A stretch of DNA of 64,000 nt from Pseudomonas zanjanensis. GTDB taxonomy: Bacteria; Pseudomonadota; Gammaproteobacteria; Pseudomonadales; Pseudomonadaceae. Shown one piece after another: positions 11,338-19,179 of this stretch. The notes beneath the pieces were generated by a model that saw only the letters and a list, made by a program, of their open reading frames with translations, made no database searches and had not been told where the DNA came from. The stretch lies in NCBI RefSeq assembly GCF_014268745.2, contig NZ_JABWRB020000001.1, positions 930,001 to 994,000 of the forward strand. The letters are read 5' to 3'. A program made the translations under genes and the position numbers. Each line of letters opens with the position of its first letter. Within the stretch, counting starts at the first letter, position 1.

Positions 11338-12498
11338 ATGTACCGCTTCTTCGAACAGCTGAGTTCACGCATTGCCGCGCCGTTCCTGGGTGATCGGTCA
11401 CGTAACAGCAAGGTCTGGCCGTGCCGCTGCGGCCAGTCATTGTTCTTTCGCAACAGCCAGTGCCTGGCCTGTCTGGCGGCGCTGGGTTATCAACCTGAGC
11501 GGAGCCGCCTGTCCTCCCTGCAACCCGGTGAGCAACCCGACACCTGGACGCTGGATGCCGATCCGCACGCCGGGCTGTTTCGCCGTTGCGCCAACCTCGA
11601 CACCCCGGCGGCCTGCAATTGGCTGCTGCCGGACAATGGCCGCGATACCCTGTGCATCGCCTGTAGCCTGAATCGCACCATTCCCGACCTGTCGATTCCG
11701 GAAAATCCTGAACGTTGGCGCAAGGTCGAGACCGCCAAGCGTCGACTGGTCGCGCAACTGATCACGTTCGGCTTGCCGGTCATCCCGAAAACCGTCAATG
11801 AAGACATCGGCTTGGCGTTCGATTTCATCGGCGTCGACCCAGATGGCACGCCGCCGACCACGGGTCACGCCAGCGGATTGATCACCCTCGACATCAAGGA
11901 GGCGGACGATGCCCATCGCGAGCATGTGCGCCAGCAAATGCACGAACCGTATCGCACCTTGCTCGGGCATTTTCGTCATGAGGTAGGGCACTACTACTGG
12001 GACCGGCTGATTGCCAACAGCCACTGGCTCGGGGCTTTTCGCGAACTGTTCGGCGACGAGCGCGCCAGCTATTCCGACGCCCTGGAGCGGCATTACCAGC
12101 AAGGCGCGCCGCTGGATTGGCAAACCCGCTACGTGAGTGCCTACGCCACCATGCACCCATGGGAGGACTGGGCGGAAACCTGGGCCCATTACCTGCACAT
12201 GATGGACGCGGTCGACACTGCCCTGGGCTTTGGCATGAGCGCTCGGGAGATGGATTTCGACTACCAGCCGTTCCCGCCCGAGACCTTGTACGACGCCGAA
12301 CACGCAGGCGGCGCGGCCTTTCTCTCGTTCGTCAACGCCTGGATCGAACTGGCCGGCATGCTCAACGAATTGTCCCGCAGCATGGGTCAGCCGGACTTCT
12401 ATCCGTTCGTCGTACCGGCTGCCGTCATTACCAAGCTGCACTTCATCCATCTGGTGATCCAGGAGGAGGGCGGTCGGGCGGATGAGGTGTTGTTGTAG
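11338..12498 (+). CDS. Zinc-ribbon putative zinc-dependent metallopeptidase
   Basis: A 386-residue soluble protein. The N-terminus has a four-cysteine zinc ribbon (CRCGQSLFFRNSQCLACLAALGY, about residues 28–50, split here only for description) and a further CIAC around residue 110. The central region contains the metallopeptidase motif HEVGH at residues 214–218 in FRHEVGHYYWDRL, with downstream acidic and aromatic residues (YVSAYATMHPWEDWAETWAHY) that could supply the third ligand. This matches my recollection of the 'putative zinc-binding metallopeptidase' family common in Proteobacteria. No signal peptide or membrane segment is seen. Substrate unknown. ATG at 11338 is preceded by GGGAGAGATCGCC. 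The gene stands alone between REP-containing gaps. Confidence 0.75.
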   Translation: MYRFFEQLSSRIAAPFLGDRSRNSKVWPCRCGQSLFFRNSQCLACLAALGYQPERSRLSSLQPGEQPDTWTLDADPHAGLFRRCANLDTPAACNWLLPDNGRDTLCIACSLNRTIPDLSIPENPERWRKVETAKRRLVAQLITFGLPVIPKTVNEDIGLAFDFIGVDPDGTPPTTGHASGLITLDIKEADDAHREHVRQQMHEPYRTLLGHFRHEVGHYYWDRLIANSHWLGAFRELFGDERASYSDALERHYQQGAPLDWQTRYVSAYATMHPWEDWAETWAHYLHMMDAVDTALGFGMSAREMDFDYQPFPPETLYDAEHAGGAAFLSFVNAWIELAGMLNELSRSMGQPDFYPFVVPAAVITKLHFIHLVIQEEGGRADEVLL

Positions 12499-12528
12499 GT
12501 TTCTGTGTAGGCAAGCGCAGACCCCACT

Positions 12529-12616
12529 GTGGGAGCGAGCCTGCTCGCGAAAGCGGCCGGTCAGTTTGTATCGATGCCGAATGTACCGACGCCTTCGCGA
12601 GCAAGCTCGCTCCCAC
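12529..12616. repeat. REP pair, family A
   Basis: Inverted doublet: GTGGGAGCGAGCCTGCTCGC on the left and GCGAGCAAGCTCGCTCCCAC on the right, spaced about 45 bp. Confidence 0.9.
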
Positions 12617-12664
12617 ACTGGCTTCCGGGTGTCCACAGCTCCTGCGTCCAGGCACAGGACCCCT

Positions 12665-12753
12665 GTGGGAGCGGGCTTGCTCGCGATAGCGGTCGGTCAG
12701 CTTGCATCCATGCCCGATGTGCCAACGTCATCGCGAGCAAGCTTTGCTCCCAC
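12665..12753. repeat. REP pair, family A
   Basis: Second doublet, 48 bp after the previous one: GTGGGAGCGGGCTTGCTCGC and the inverse GCGAGCAAGCTTTGCTCCCAC, whose right unit carries an extra TT that breaks the stem. Confidence 0.88.
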
Positions 12754-12797
12754 GGCAAGTGCTTGAACGCCTTCAGTTTTTAATCCGACACGAACGG

Positions 12798-12825
12798 TTG
12801 TAACTTCTTGCCAGATAGGTACAAT
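12798..12825 (+). promoter_or_regulatory. Probable sigma-70 promoter of ffs
   Basis: TTGTAA (12798–12803), 16-bp spacer, TACAAT (12820–12825). Placement about 20–30 bp before the SRP RNA stem fits transcription of ffs. Confidence 0.55.
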
Positions 12826-12857
12826 GGCGCGGCTCGCCGTCAGGCGGGCGTCGTTAT

Positions 12858-12967
12858 GGTGACCCCATCGGTCCCCCCGCAACGATTACCCGTGAACCTG
12901 GTCAGATCCGGAAGGAAGCAGCCACAGCGGGAACATTGTGTGCCGGGGTGTGGCTGGTGGGGTTGCC
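12858..12967 (+). ncRNA. ffs: 4.5S signal recognition particle RNA
   Basis: RNA component of the signal recognition particle, which binds Ffh and targets nascent membrane proteins. The invariant Ffh-binding segment TCCGGAAGGAAGCAGCC is at 12907–12923, with its partner GTGTGCCGGGGTGT downstream, forming the tip of a long hairpin. The ends pair fully with G·U allowed (GGTGACCCC 12858–12866 with GGGGTTGCC 12959–12967), and an outer helix CGTTATGG/CCATAACG (12852–12859 and 12969–12976) may belong to the precursor. Mature ends are therefore approximate. Confidence 0.93.
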
Positions 12968-13100
12968 TCCATAACGCCCAAGCCTTCATTCGCAAGGTTT
13001 GCCAAAATTCAAATGTCCTGTTGTTTCTGCTGATCGCTATCGGTCGGTGCTTTCTGCTGTCCAGGTTTTTTGCTGGACAGGCAAGTGAACGTCAAAGAGA

Positions 13101-13140
13101 AGCCGGACCTGTCTCGCATGGACGGGCCCGGCTTTTCTTT
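13101..13140 (+). terminator. Terminator-like hairpin between ffs and the convergent Xre gene
   Basis: AGCCGG…CCGGCT stem with inner pairing and a TTTTCTTT tail. On the other strand it is followed by TCTCTTT, so it may serve both the ffs transcript and the convergent regulator gene. Confidence 0.6.
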
Positions 13141-13150
13141 CGCATCTGCA

Positions 13151-13465
13151 TCAAGGCTTGGACAAGGCCTGGTCGACCGCCGCAATCAGCTTCCCAAGAT
13201 CCTTCGGGGTGGCTTTGTGTATGACACCGAACAGGTAAGCCCGCTGTTCGTCCTCATCGGTCATGTCGGCAAAAAAAGCCTTCAGTTGCACATCCAGCAC
13301 ATTGGCAAGCAGGAACAAGGCTTCGACGCTGGGGGTGTAGGTGCCGGTTTCGAAGCGGCTGATGGTTTTAGGGTCAAAACCGGTTTTTTCGCCAAGTTCA
13401 GCCTGAGTAAGCCCCGCTACTTTGCGGTAGCGTCTGATGGCTGGACCCAAACTTGAAATTTGCAT
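13151..13465 (-). CDS. Xre-family helix-turn-helix regulator
   Basis: A 104-residue putative DNA-binding protein. Residues about 9–62 form a Cro/CI-type helix-turn-helix: IRRYRKVAGLTQAELGEKTG, then DPKTISRFETGTYTPSVEAL. The C-terminal 40 residues (ADMTDEDEQRAYLFGVIHKA) are helical and unassigned. The ribosome binding site is weak. It is convergent with ffs and divergent from the GGDEF-EAL gene. It may be a free-standing regulator or the remnant regulator of a lost island; nothing else phage-like is nearby. Target unknown; autoregulation through the palindrome at 13533–13555 is possible but untested. Confidence 0.82.
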   Translation of the reverse strand: MQISSLGPAIRRYRKVAGLTQAELGEKTGFDPKTISRFETGTYTPSVEALFLLANVLDVQLKAFFADMTDEDEQRAYLFGVIHKATPKDLGKLIAAVDQALSKP

Positions 13466-13791
13466 CGCTTAATTCCCATTTAGAATCAAGAACTTAACGA
13501 TAGATTTTCGCATTAGGCAACCGCGCGATCCATCACCTTGCTTTGCAAAGTGTGATGTGTTTCGTAGAATCGGCCTTTGGCACGGGTATTTGGTGACCCG
13601 CTTTGCGAAGCCGAGGGGTGTGCAAAGACCGGGCCTTGTGTTTCTTGCCACGATACAAGGCAAGGGCTGAGCCCTCCCTGGGCACCGCCAGGGCCCGCGC
13701 TCCAGCTTCCCTCAAAGTGTTTGAGCCTAGTTGATTTTCGCCTGTCTTGAAGGCGGTGCAACCGCGCGCGACAAATGAGCCTGACTCATGG
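13466..13791. other. 326-bp gap with palindrome and potentially structured leader
   Basis: No gene is seen. It contains an imperfect palindrome TCACCTTGC-TTT-GCAAAGTGTGA (13533–13555) and, closer to the GGDEF gene, nested inverted repeats (CTTGCC/GGCAAG, CCTTGT/ACAAGG, AGGGCTGAGCCCT, CCCTGGGCACCGCCAGGG) between about 13635 and 13715 that could fold as an RNA leader. An 11-bp repeat GCAACCGCGCG occurs at both ends (about 13517 and 13757). Confidence 0.5.
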
Positions 13792-15552
13792 ATGACTGCT
13801 TCGATGGATAAGAAGTACCGCAGGGCCGTTGACGCCGCCGCGATTTTTTCCGAGACCGATCTGAGCGGGCGCATCACTTACGTCAACGATCAATTTTGCA
13901 GCCTTTTTGGTTACCGGCGCGATGAGTTGCTGGGCGCGAACCATCGCCTGCTCAATTCCGCTCAGCACCCCGGCGAGTTCTTCAGCGCCATGTGGCGCAC
14001 CATTGCCTTGGGGCAGGTCTGGAAAGGGGAAATCTGCAACCGGGCCAAGGACGGTACGCTGCATTGGGTCGACACCACCCTGGTGCCAGTGATCGACGAT
14101 GAGACCGGGCAAATCGAGCGCTACCTGGCGATTCGCTTCGACGTCAGTGAAAAGCGTCGCTTGCTGCATTCGCTGCAATGGCGGGTCGGTCACGATGTGC
14201 TGACCGGGCTGCCCAATCGTACTTATCTGTCGGACCTGCTGGACCAGGCGCTGGAATTTTCCCGCACGGAGAACCTGCCCCTGGCGGTGTGCATGCTCGA
14301 TCTCGATGGTTTCAAGGCCGTCAACGACGGCTATGGTCATGCCAGCGGTGATCGGCTGCTGGTGGAGGTTGCCAGGCGCCTGCGCAGCATCGTGCGTGGC
14401 GAGGACGTGGTGGCGCGGCTGGGCGGGGACGAGTTCGTGCTGGTGCTGCGCCATGTGCGTGGAATGGAAGAACTGCATGCCGCGTTGAACCGGGTGTTGA
14501 TCGCCGTCTCCATGCCGTATGGCATTGATGGCAAGGACATCAAGGTCTTCGCCAGTATTGGCGTCACGCTGTTCCCGTGGGACAACGAAGACGCCGAGAC
14601 CCTGCTCCGTCACGCCGACCAGGCGATGTATGTGGTCAAGCAAAGCGGGCGCAATCGTTTCCACTTGTTCGATGTGTCCCGGGACAAGGAGGTACGGGCC
14701 ACTTACCAGACCGTCGAACGGGTCCGCCAGGCACTGGCCGGTAACGAGCTGCGGCTGCATTTCCAACCCAAGGTCAACATGCGCCATGGCACCGTGGTCG
14801 GCCTGGAGGCGTTGCTGCGCTGGAAGCACCCGCAACGTGGCCTGGTGCCGCCTCGGGAGTTCCTGCCCTTGGTGGAGGAGACTGACCTGATCGTCGAGAT
14901 CGGCGAGTGGGTCATGGAGCAGGTCTTGACCCAGTTGCAGCAATGGCAGCAAGTGGGGCAAGGCTGGCCGGTGAGCATCAATATCTCGGCACGGCATTTC
15001 CAGCGGGCGGATTTTGTCGAGCGGCTGCGGCAGGTGTTGGAGCGGCATCCGGCGGTGCCGCCACGGCTGTTGGACCTGCAGATTGTCGAGTCTGTCGCCG
15101 TGGAGAACCTGGCCCACGTCAGCGCCTGCCTCCAGGCATGCCAGGCGCTGGGCGTGGGGTTTTCCCTGGGTGGTTTTGGCACGGGCTACTGCTCGCTCAA
15201 CGACCTCAAGCACCTGCGCACGCAAACCATCAAGATCGACAAGACCTTCGTCCGCGACATCCTCGATGACCGCGACGACCTGGCACTGACTGAAGCGGTG
15301 ATCGGCCTGGCCCGGGCCTTTGGTCGCGAGGTGGTCGCCGAGGGGCTGGACAGCCTGGAGCACGGCCAACTGCTGCTGAGCCTGGGCTGCGAGGTGGCAC
15401 AAGGTTATTTCATCGCCCGGCCCATGCCGCCCGAACAGATACCCGACTGGGTTCAGGGCTTCATCCCACCGTCCCAATGGCAACAGCGGTCCGGCGATCA
15501 GGGCGAAGGCGCCTCGCTCTTGACCCGCGATGTTTCACTGCGACCGGTGTAA
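13792..15552 (+). CDS. PAS–GGDEF–EAL protein with degenerate EAL domain (probable diguanylate cyclase)
   Basis: A protein of about 586 residues. The N-terminal PAS domain (DAAAIFSETDLSGRITYVND, about 10–110) is followed by a GGDEF domain with intact GGDEF at residues 211–215. An RxxD inhibitory site (RGED) lies exactly five residues before it, so c-di-GMP synthesis with product inhibition is likely. The EAL domain keeps EAL (339–341) and the asparagine in SINISARHFQ. But the motif normally LExE reads LDLQ (Q430), and the metal-binding DD of DDFGTGY is GG (460–461, GGFGTGYC). Phosphodiesterase activity is therefore probably lost. No membrane segments. Start uncertain: ATG 13792, ATG 13804 or TTG 13747 are all weakly supported. 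Its last 55 bp overlap the convergent next gene. Confidence 0.87.
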   Translation: MTASMDKKYRRAVDAAAIFSETDLSGRITYVNDQFCSLFGYRRDELLGANHRLLNSAQHPGEFFSAMWRTIALGQVWKGEICNRAKDGTLHWVDTTLVPVIDDETGQIERYLAIRFDVSEKRRLLHSLQWRVGHDVLTGLPNRTYLSDLLDQALEFSRTENLPLAVCMLDLDGFKAVNDGYGHASGDRLLVEVARRLRSIVRGEDVVARLGGDEFVLVLRHVRGMEELHAALNRVLIAVSMPYGIDGKDIKVFASIGVTLFPWDNEDAETLLRHADQAMYVVKQSGRNRFHLFDVSRDKEVRATYQTVERVRQALAGNELRLHFQPKVNMRHGTVVGLEALLRWKHPQRGLVPPREFLPLVEETDLIVEIGEWVMEQVLTQLQQWQQVGQGWPVSINISARHFQRADFVERLRQVLERHPAVPPRLLDLQIVESVAVENLAHVSACLQACQALGVGFSLGGFGTGYCSLNDLKHLRTQTIKIDKTFVRDILDDRDDLALTEAVIGLARAFGREVVAEGLDSLEHGQLLLSLGCEVAQGYFIARPMPPEQIPDWVQGFIPPSQWQQRSGDQGEGASLLTRDVSLRPV

Positions 15553-16268
15553 AGCTGGATGATCGCGTCGATTTCCCCGGACGTTTTCATGTTCAGCAAT
15601 GTCCTCAGAATGCGTTGTGCGGGAATGTCCGGATCGTTGCGCACGTAACAGCTCAACTGCTGCTCCTGCAGGACAGTCACCTCATGGAGCTGGCGATCAG
15701 CGGCATGCCGTTGATTGAACCAGTCCAGCGCCCATTGGTTGGTGACCCCATAGCGATAACGCCCGGCCAGCAGTTTCGCCAGCACTTGTTCCTGGCTACG
15801 GGCATCGTCGCGGTGCAGTTGGCCGGTATCGAACAAGGGTTGCAGGGTCGGGTACCTATAGCCGAGCACGGTGCCGATGGCTTGTTGCGGCAGCGTTGCT
15901 GGCGTGACGGCCGCCGGTGCGTTGGCCGTGGCGACGAGCAGGTCGCGCTGGAAAAACAACGGGATGCTCCACAGATAATCGCCATTGTCCTTCACCCAGT
16001 CCGGGCTGACATAACAACGCATGTCGATTTCGCCGTGCTTCATGGCGCCGTCGAGCCGGGCGCGGGACAGGACGTGGAATTGCGCCGGCCTTCCCACTTG
16101 GGTCGCCAGGCTGGTCATGATGTCGGGAAGGATGCCCTGGATCGGGCGGCCTCGTTCGATCTGTACCATGGGCATTGCCCAGCCGTCGGTAATGGCGAAA
16201 CGCAAGGGGACTTCTTCGGCTAAGCAACCGGTACCCAGCAACAGCAAAGCCCCCATGGCTGATCGCAT
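15498..16268 (-). CDS. Periplasmic substrate-binding protein, SBP_bac_3-like
   Basis: A 256-residue protein with an N-terminal hydrophobic signal peptide (MRSAMGALLLLGTGCLAEEV). It resembles the amino-acid-type solute-binding family: LRFAITDGWAMPMVQIERGRPIQGILPDI, split across the first lobe, and later LLAGRYRYGVTNQWALDWF. The cysteine at the end of the signal does not sit in a good lipobox. No permease or ATPase genes are beside it, so it may be an orphan binding or sensory protein rather than part of a transporter. GGGAGAG three bases before ATG supports the start. Its 3' end overlaps the convergent PAS-GGDEF-EAL gene by 55 bp, an unusually large antisense overlap. Confidence 0.8.
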   Translation of the reverse strand: MRSAMGALLLLGTGCLAEEVPLRFAITDGWAMPMVQIERGRPIQGILPDIMTSLATQVGRPAQFHVLSRARLDGAMKHGEIDMRCYVSPDWVKDNGDYLWSIPLFFQRDLLVATANAPAAVTPATLPQQAIGTVLGYRYPTLQPLFDTGQLHRDDARSQEQVLAKLLAGRYRYGVTNQWALDWFNQRHAADRQLHEVTVLQEQQLSCYVRNDPDIPAQRILRTLLNMKTSGEIDAIIQLYTGRSETSRVKSEAPSP

Positions 16269-16400
16269 AAACTCTCCCTGACTGTATAAAACCGCGTCGA
16301 CAACCCAAGCTTAGTCAGATTAGACGAGCACACCGGATGCAATTTCGCCCCTGCTCCGCTAGCATTAGCCGCTTATGTTCCTTCGTTGCGACGGTTTTCG

Positions 16401-18476
16401 ATGAGTTATCAGGTTCTTGCACGTAAATGGCGTCCGCGCTCGTTCCGCGAAATGGTCGGCCAGACCCATGTGCTCAAGGCTCTGATCAATGCCTTGGACA
16501 GCCAGCGGCTGCACCATGCCTACCTGTTCACCGGGACCCGGGGCGTGGGCAAGACCACCATCGCGCGGATCATCGCCAAGTGCCTGAACTGTGAAACCGG
16601 CATCACCTCGACGCCTTGTGGCGAGTGTTCGGTCTGCCGGGAAATCGATGAGGGCCGCTTCGTCGACCTGATCGAGATCGACGCCGCCAGCCGCACCAAG
16701 GTCGAGGACACCCGCGAACTGCTCGACAACGTGCAGTACGCCCCGAGCCGTGGGCGCTTCAAGGTCTACCTGATCGACGAAGTGCACATGCTCTCCAGCC
16801 ATTCCTTCAATGCGCTGCTCAAGACCCTTGAAGAGCCGCCGCCCTACGTCAAGTTCATCCTGGCGACCACCGATCCGCAGAAACTTCCTGCAACGATTCT
16901 GTCGCGGTGCTTGCAGTTCTCCCTGAAGAACATGACCCCGGAACGGGTGGTCGAGCACCTGACCCACGTATTGGGTGTCGAGAATGTCCCGTTCGAAGAC
17001 GATGCGCTGTGGCTGTTGGGCCGCGCCGCCGATGGTTCGATGCGTGACGCCATGAGCCTGACCGACCAGGCCATCGCTTTCGGTGAAGGCAAGGTCATGG
17101 CCGCCGATGTCCGGGCCATGCTCGGCACTCTCGATCATGGCCAGGTCTATGACGTCTTGCATGCGCTGATCGAAGGCGATGCGAAGGCGCTGCTCGAGGC
17201 GGTGCGTCACTTGGCCGAGCAGGGCCCGGACTGGAATGGCGTGCTCTCGGAAATCCTCAACGTGCTGCACCGTGTCGCCATCGCCCAGGCCCTGCCTGAA
17301 GGCGTCGACAACGGCCACGGCGACCGTGACCGCGTACTGGCCCTGGCCCAGGCGCTGCCGGCCGAAGATGTGCAGTTCTATTACCAGATGGGCCTGATCG
17401 GCCGACGCGATCTGCCCTTGGCGCCGGATCCGCGCGGCGGCTTCGAAATGGTCCTGTTGCGAATGCTGGCGTTCCGGCCAGCCGACACGGCGGATGCGCC
17501 GAGGCAAGCGCTAAAGCCAGTGGGGATCAGCCAAGCCACAGCTGATTCCGCCAAGCCAGTGGCTGCCGCGCCCGTCGTTGCGCCGGCAGTGGCTTCGGCT
17601 CCGGCCGCGGTGGTGCCTGTCGCCCAGCCGATGCCGACGCCTGTTGTCGCGACGCCTGAGCCGGAACCCGAACCGGTCGTCGAGGCGCTGCCCGAGCCCG
17701 TCGTTGAAGAAGTCATCGACCTGCCGTGGAACGACCCGGTCGAGCCGGAAGTTGTCCAGCAGCCGGTCGTCGAGCCCGTATTGGAAACCGTTGCCGAGCA
17801 GCCTGAGTTGCCGCCAATGCCGCTGCCAACGCCCGACAGCGTGGTGCCCGATGCGCCAGAGTGGGTGGCCGCGCCGGTGCCCGAGCCAACGGTGGCCGAT
17901 GTCGATGTCGCCACGCCGGGCATCGACCTGGACGACGAGCCGCCGCTGGACGAGGATTATATCGAGCCGGACATGGATTCGGCCTACAGCTACCTGGACG
18001 ATCTGGCCAGCGAGCACGCCGCTGAACCGGCCCCGGAGCCCGAGCCCGAGCCGGCGGCGATGCCGGCCACCGGCCTGGCCCTGCAATGGCTGGAACTGTT
18101 CCCTAAATTGCCGATCAGCGGCATGACCGGCAGCATCGCCGCCAACTGCACGCTGATGGCGGTGGAAGGCGACCACTGGCTGCTGCACCTGGATCCGGCA
18201 CACAGTGCACTGTTCAACGCGACCCAGCAGCGTCGCCTCAACGATGCGCTGAACCAGTACCACCAGCGTAACCTGACGTTGACCATCGAGCTGATCAAGC
18301 CCGAGCAGGAGACCCCGGCCCAGGCCGCGTCCCGCCGCCGTGCCGACCGTCAGCGCGAAGCCGAGGAGTCGATCCACGGCGATCCATTCATCCAACAGAT
18401 GATGCAACAGTTCGGCGCCGTGGTCCGTCACGATACTATCGAACCTGTCGATGCCCCGGTCACCCAGGGCTCATAA
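16401..18476 (+). CDS. dnaX: DNA polymerase III subunits gamma/tau
   Basis: Clamp-loader ATPase of the replicative polymerase. The 691-residue protein starts MSYQVLARKWRPRSF. Walker A GTRGVGKTT is near residues 45–53, a four-cysteine zinc module (CLNCETG…CGECSVC) follows, then Walker B LIDEVHMLS and the sensor region LSRCLQF. A long proline/glutamate/valine-rich linker (about 370–550) joins the tau C-terminal domain that contacts the polymerase and helicase. I do not see an A-AAA-AAG-type slippery sequence at the linker, so gamma by frameshifting cannot be claimed. ATG at 16401 chosen over an upstream TTG. A GC hairpin lies between dnaX and ybaB. Confidence 0.96.
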   Translation: MSYQVLARKWRPRSFREMVGQTHVLKALINALDSQRLHHAYLFTGTRGVGKTTIARIIAKCLNCETGITSTPCGECSVCREIDEGRFVDLIEIDAASRTKVEDTRELLDNVQYAPSRGRFKVYLIDEVHMLSSHSFNALLKTLEEPPPYVKFILATTDPQKLPATILSRCLQFSLKNMTPERVVEHLTHVLGVENVPFEDDALWLLGRAADGSMRDAMSLTDQAIAFGEGKVMAADVRAMLGTLDHGQVYDVLHALIEGDAKALLEAVRHLAEQGPDWNGVLSEILNVLHRVAIAQALPEGVDNGHGDRDRVLALAQALPAEDVQFYYQMGLIGRRDLPLAPDPRGGFEMVLLRMLAFRPADTADAPRQALKPVGISQATADSAKPVAAAPVVAPAVASAPAAVVPVAQPMPTPVVATPEPEPEPVVEALPEPVVEEVIDLPWNDPVEPEVVQQPVVEPVLETVAEQPELPPMPLPTPDSVVPDAPEWVAAPVPEPTVADVDVATPGIDLDDEPPLDEDYIEPDMDSAYSYLDDLASEHAAEPAPEPEPEPAAMPATGLALQWLELFPKLPISGMTGSIAANCTLMAVEGDHWLLHLDPAHSALFNATQQRRLNDALNQYHQRNLTLTIELIKPEQETPAQAASRRRADRQREAEESIHGDPFIQQMMQQFGAVVRHDTIEPVDAPVTQGS

Positions 18477-18540
18477 CTGAAGGCGCCGGGCCGAACGGGC
18501 CGGGCGCGTTGTTTATCCAAGTACTTTCGAGGTGATTCCC

Positions 18541-18879
18541 ATGATGAAAGGTGGCATGGCCGGCCTGATGAAGCAGGCGCAGCAGATGCAGGAAAAGATG
18601 GCCAAGATGCAGGAAGAACTGGCCAACGCCGAAGTCACCGGCAAGTCCGGCGGCGACATGGTGACCGTGGTCATGACCGGTCGCCATGACATCAAGCGCG
18701 TCAGCATCGACCCAAGCGTGGTCGAAGGCCTGAGCGAAGACGACAAGGAAATGCTCGAAGCCCTGTTCGCCGCCGCCGTCAATGACGCGGTGCGCAAGAT
18801 CGAAGCCAACAGCCAGGACAAGATGTCCGGCATGACGGCAGGCATGCAATTGCCGCCGGGCATGAAACTGCCGTTCTGA
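18541..18879 (+). CDS. ybaB: YbaB/EbfC family nucleoid-associated protein
   Basis: A 112-residue DNA-binding protein that forms tweezers-like dimers on the nucleoid. The sequence starts [20 protein letters not shown], with the methionine/glutamine-rich helix typical of the family, then [17 protein letters not shown] and a helical C-terminus ending MKLPF. It sits between dnaX and recR as in most gammaproteobacteria, though here an oxidoreductase gene is inserted before recR. CGAGGTG upstream supports ATG at 18541 rather than the GTG nine bases earlier. A strong intrinsic terminator follows. Confidence 0.95.
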   Translation: MMKGGMAGLMKQAQQMQEKMAKMQEELANAEVTGKSGGDMVTVVMTGRHDIKRVSIDPSVVEGLSEDDKEMLEALFAAAVNDAVRKIEANSQDKMSGMTAGMQLPPGMKLPF

Positions 18880-18911
18880 TTCGCCATCCCGGTCGGGATG
18901 GGCTAAACACA

Positions 18912-18942
18912 ATGCCAGGCATCGCGCCTGGCATTTTTGTTT
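18912..18942 (+). terminator. Intrinsic terminator after ybaB
   Basis: ATGCCAGGC-ATCGC-GCCTGGCAT stem followed by TTTTTGTTT: nine perfect base pairs and a clear U-run, ending the dnaX–ybaB transcript. Confidence 0.88.
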
Positions 18943-18990
18943 CTGTCGGAGCCTCGGGTAGCTGTTCGACCGCTTTCGTCGGAACGCCGC

Positions 18991-19082
18991 CCGGAGCAGG
19001 CTCGCTCCCACACTGGATTGAAGGGGCTTCGATTGTGATATTCGCCGCAGGTTCTATGTGGGAGCGAGCCTGCTCGCGAAGG
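18991..19082. repeat. REP pair, family A, reversed orientation
   Basis: Units face outward relative to most family-A pairs here: GGAGCAGGCTCGCTCCCAC first, then GTGGGAGCGAGCCTGCTCGC about 45 bp later. The left unit is shortened. Confidence 0.85.
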
Positions 19083-19179
19083 CTGCACCGCGCTATCCCG
19101 GAATAAACATCGAACGCCGCCCCCTCGGTAATGGTCTGCTTCCTATACGTGTCCGCCCAACGAACAAGGAGACGCCTCC

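Larger units (their letters stand above)
12499..12797. other. REP-rich gap between the metallopeptidase-like gene and ffs
   Basis: About 300 bp with no gene. It is filled by two consecutive family-A REP pairs (12529–12616 and 12665–12753); nothing else is recognisable before the ffs promoter. Confidence 0.7.

Noticed and set aside
13580..13640. Possible tRNA-like fold before the GGDEF gene
   Set aside because: No acceptor/TΨC pairing or GTTCRANYC-like box could be found.
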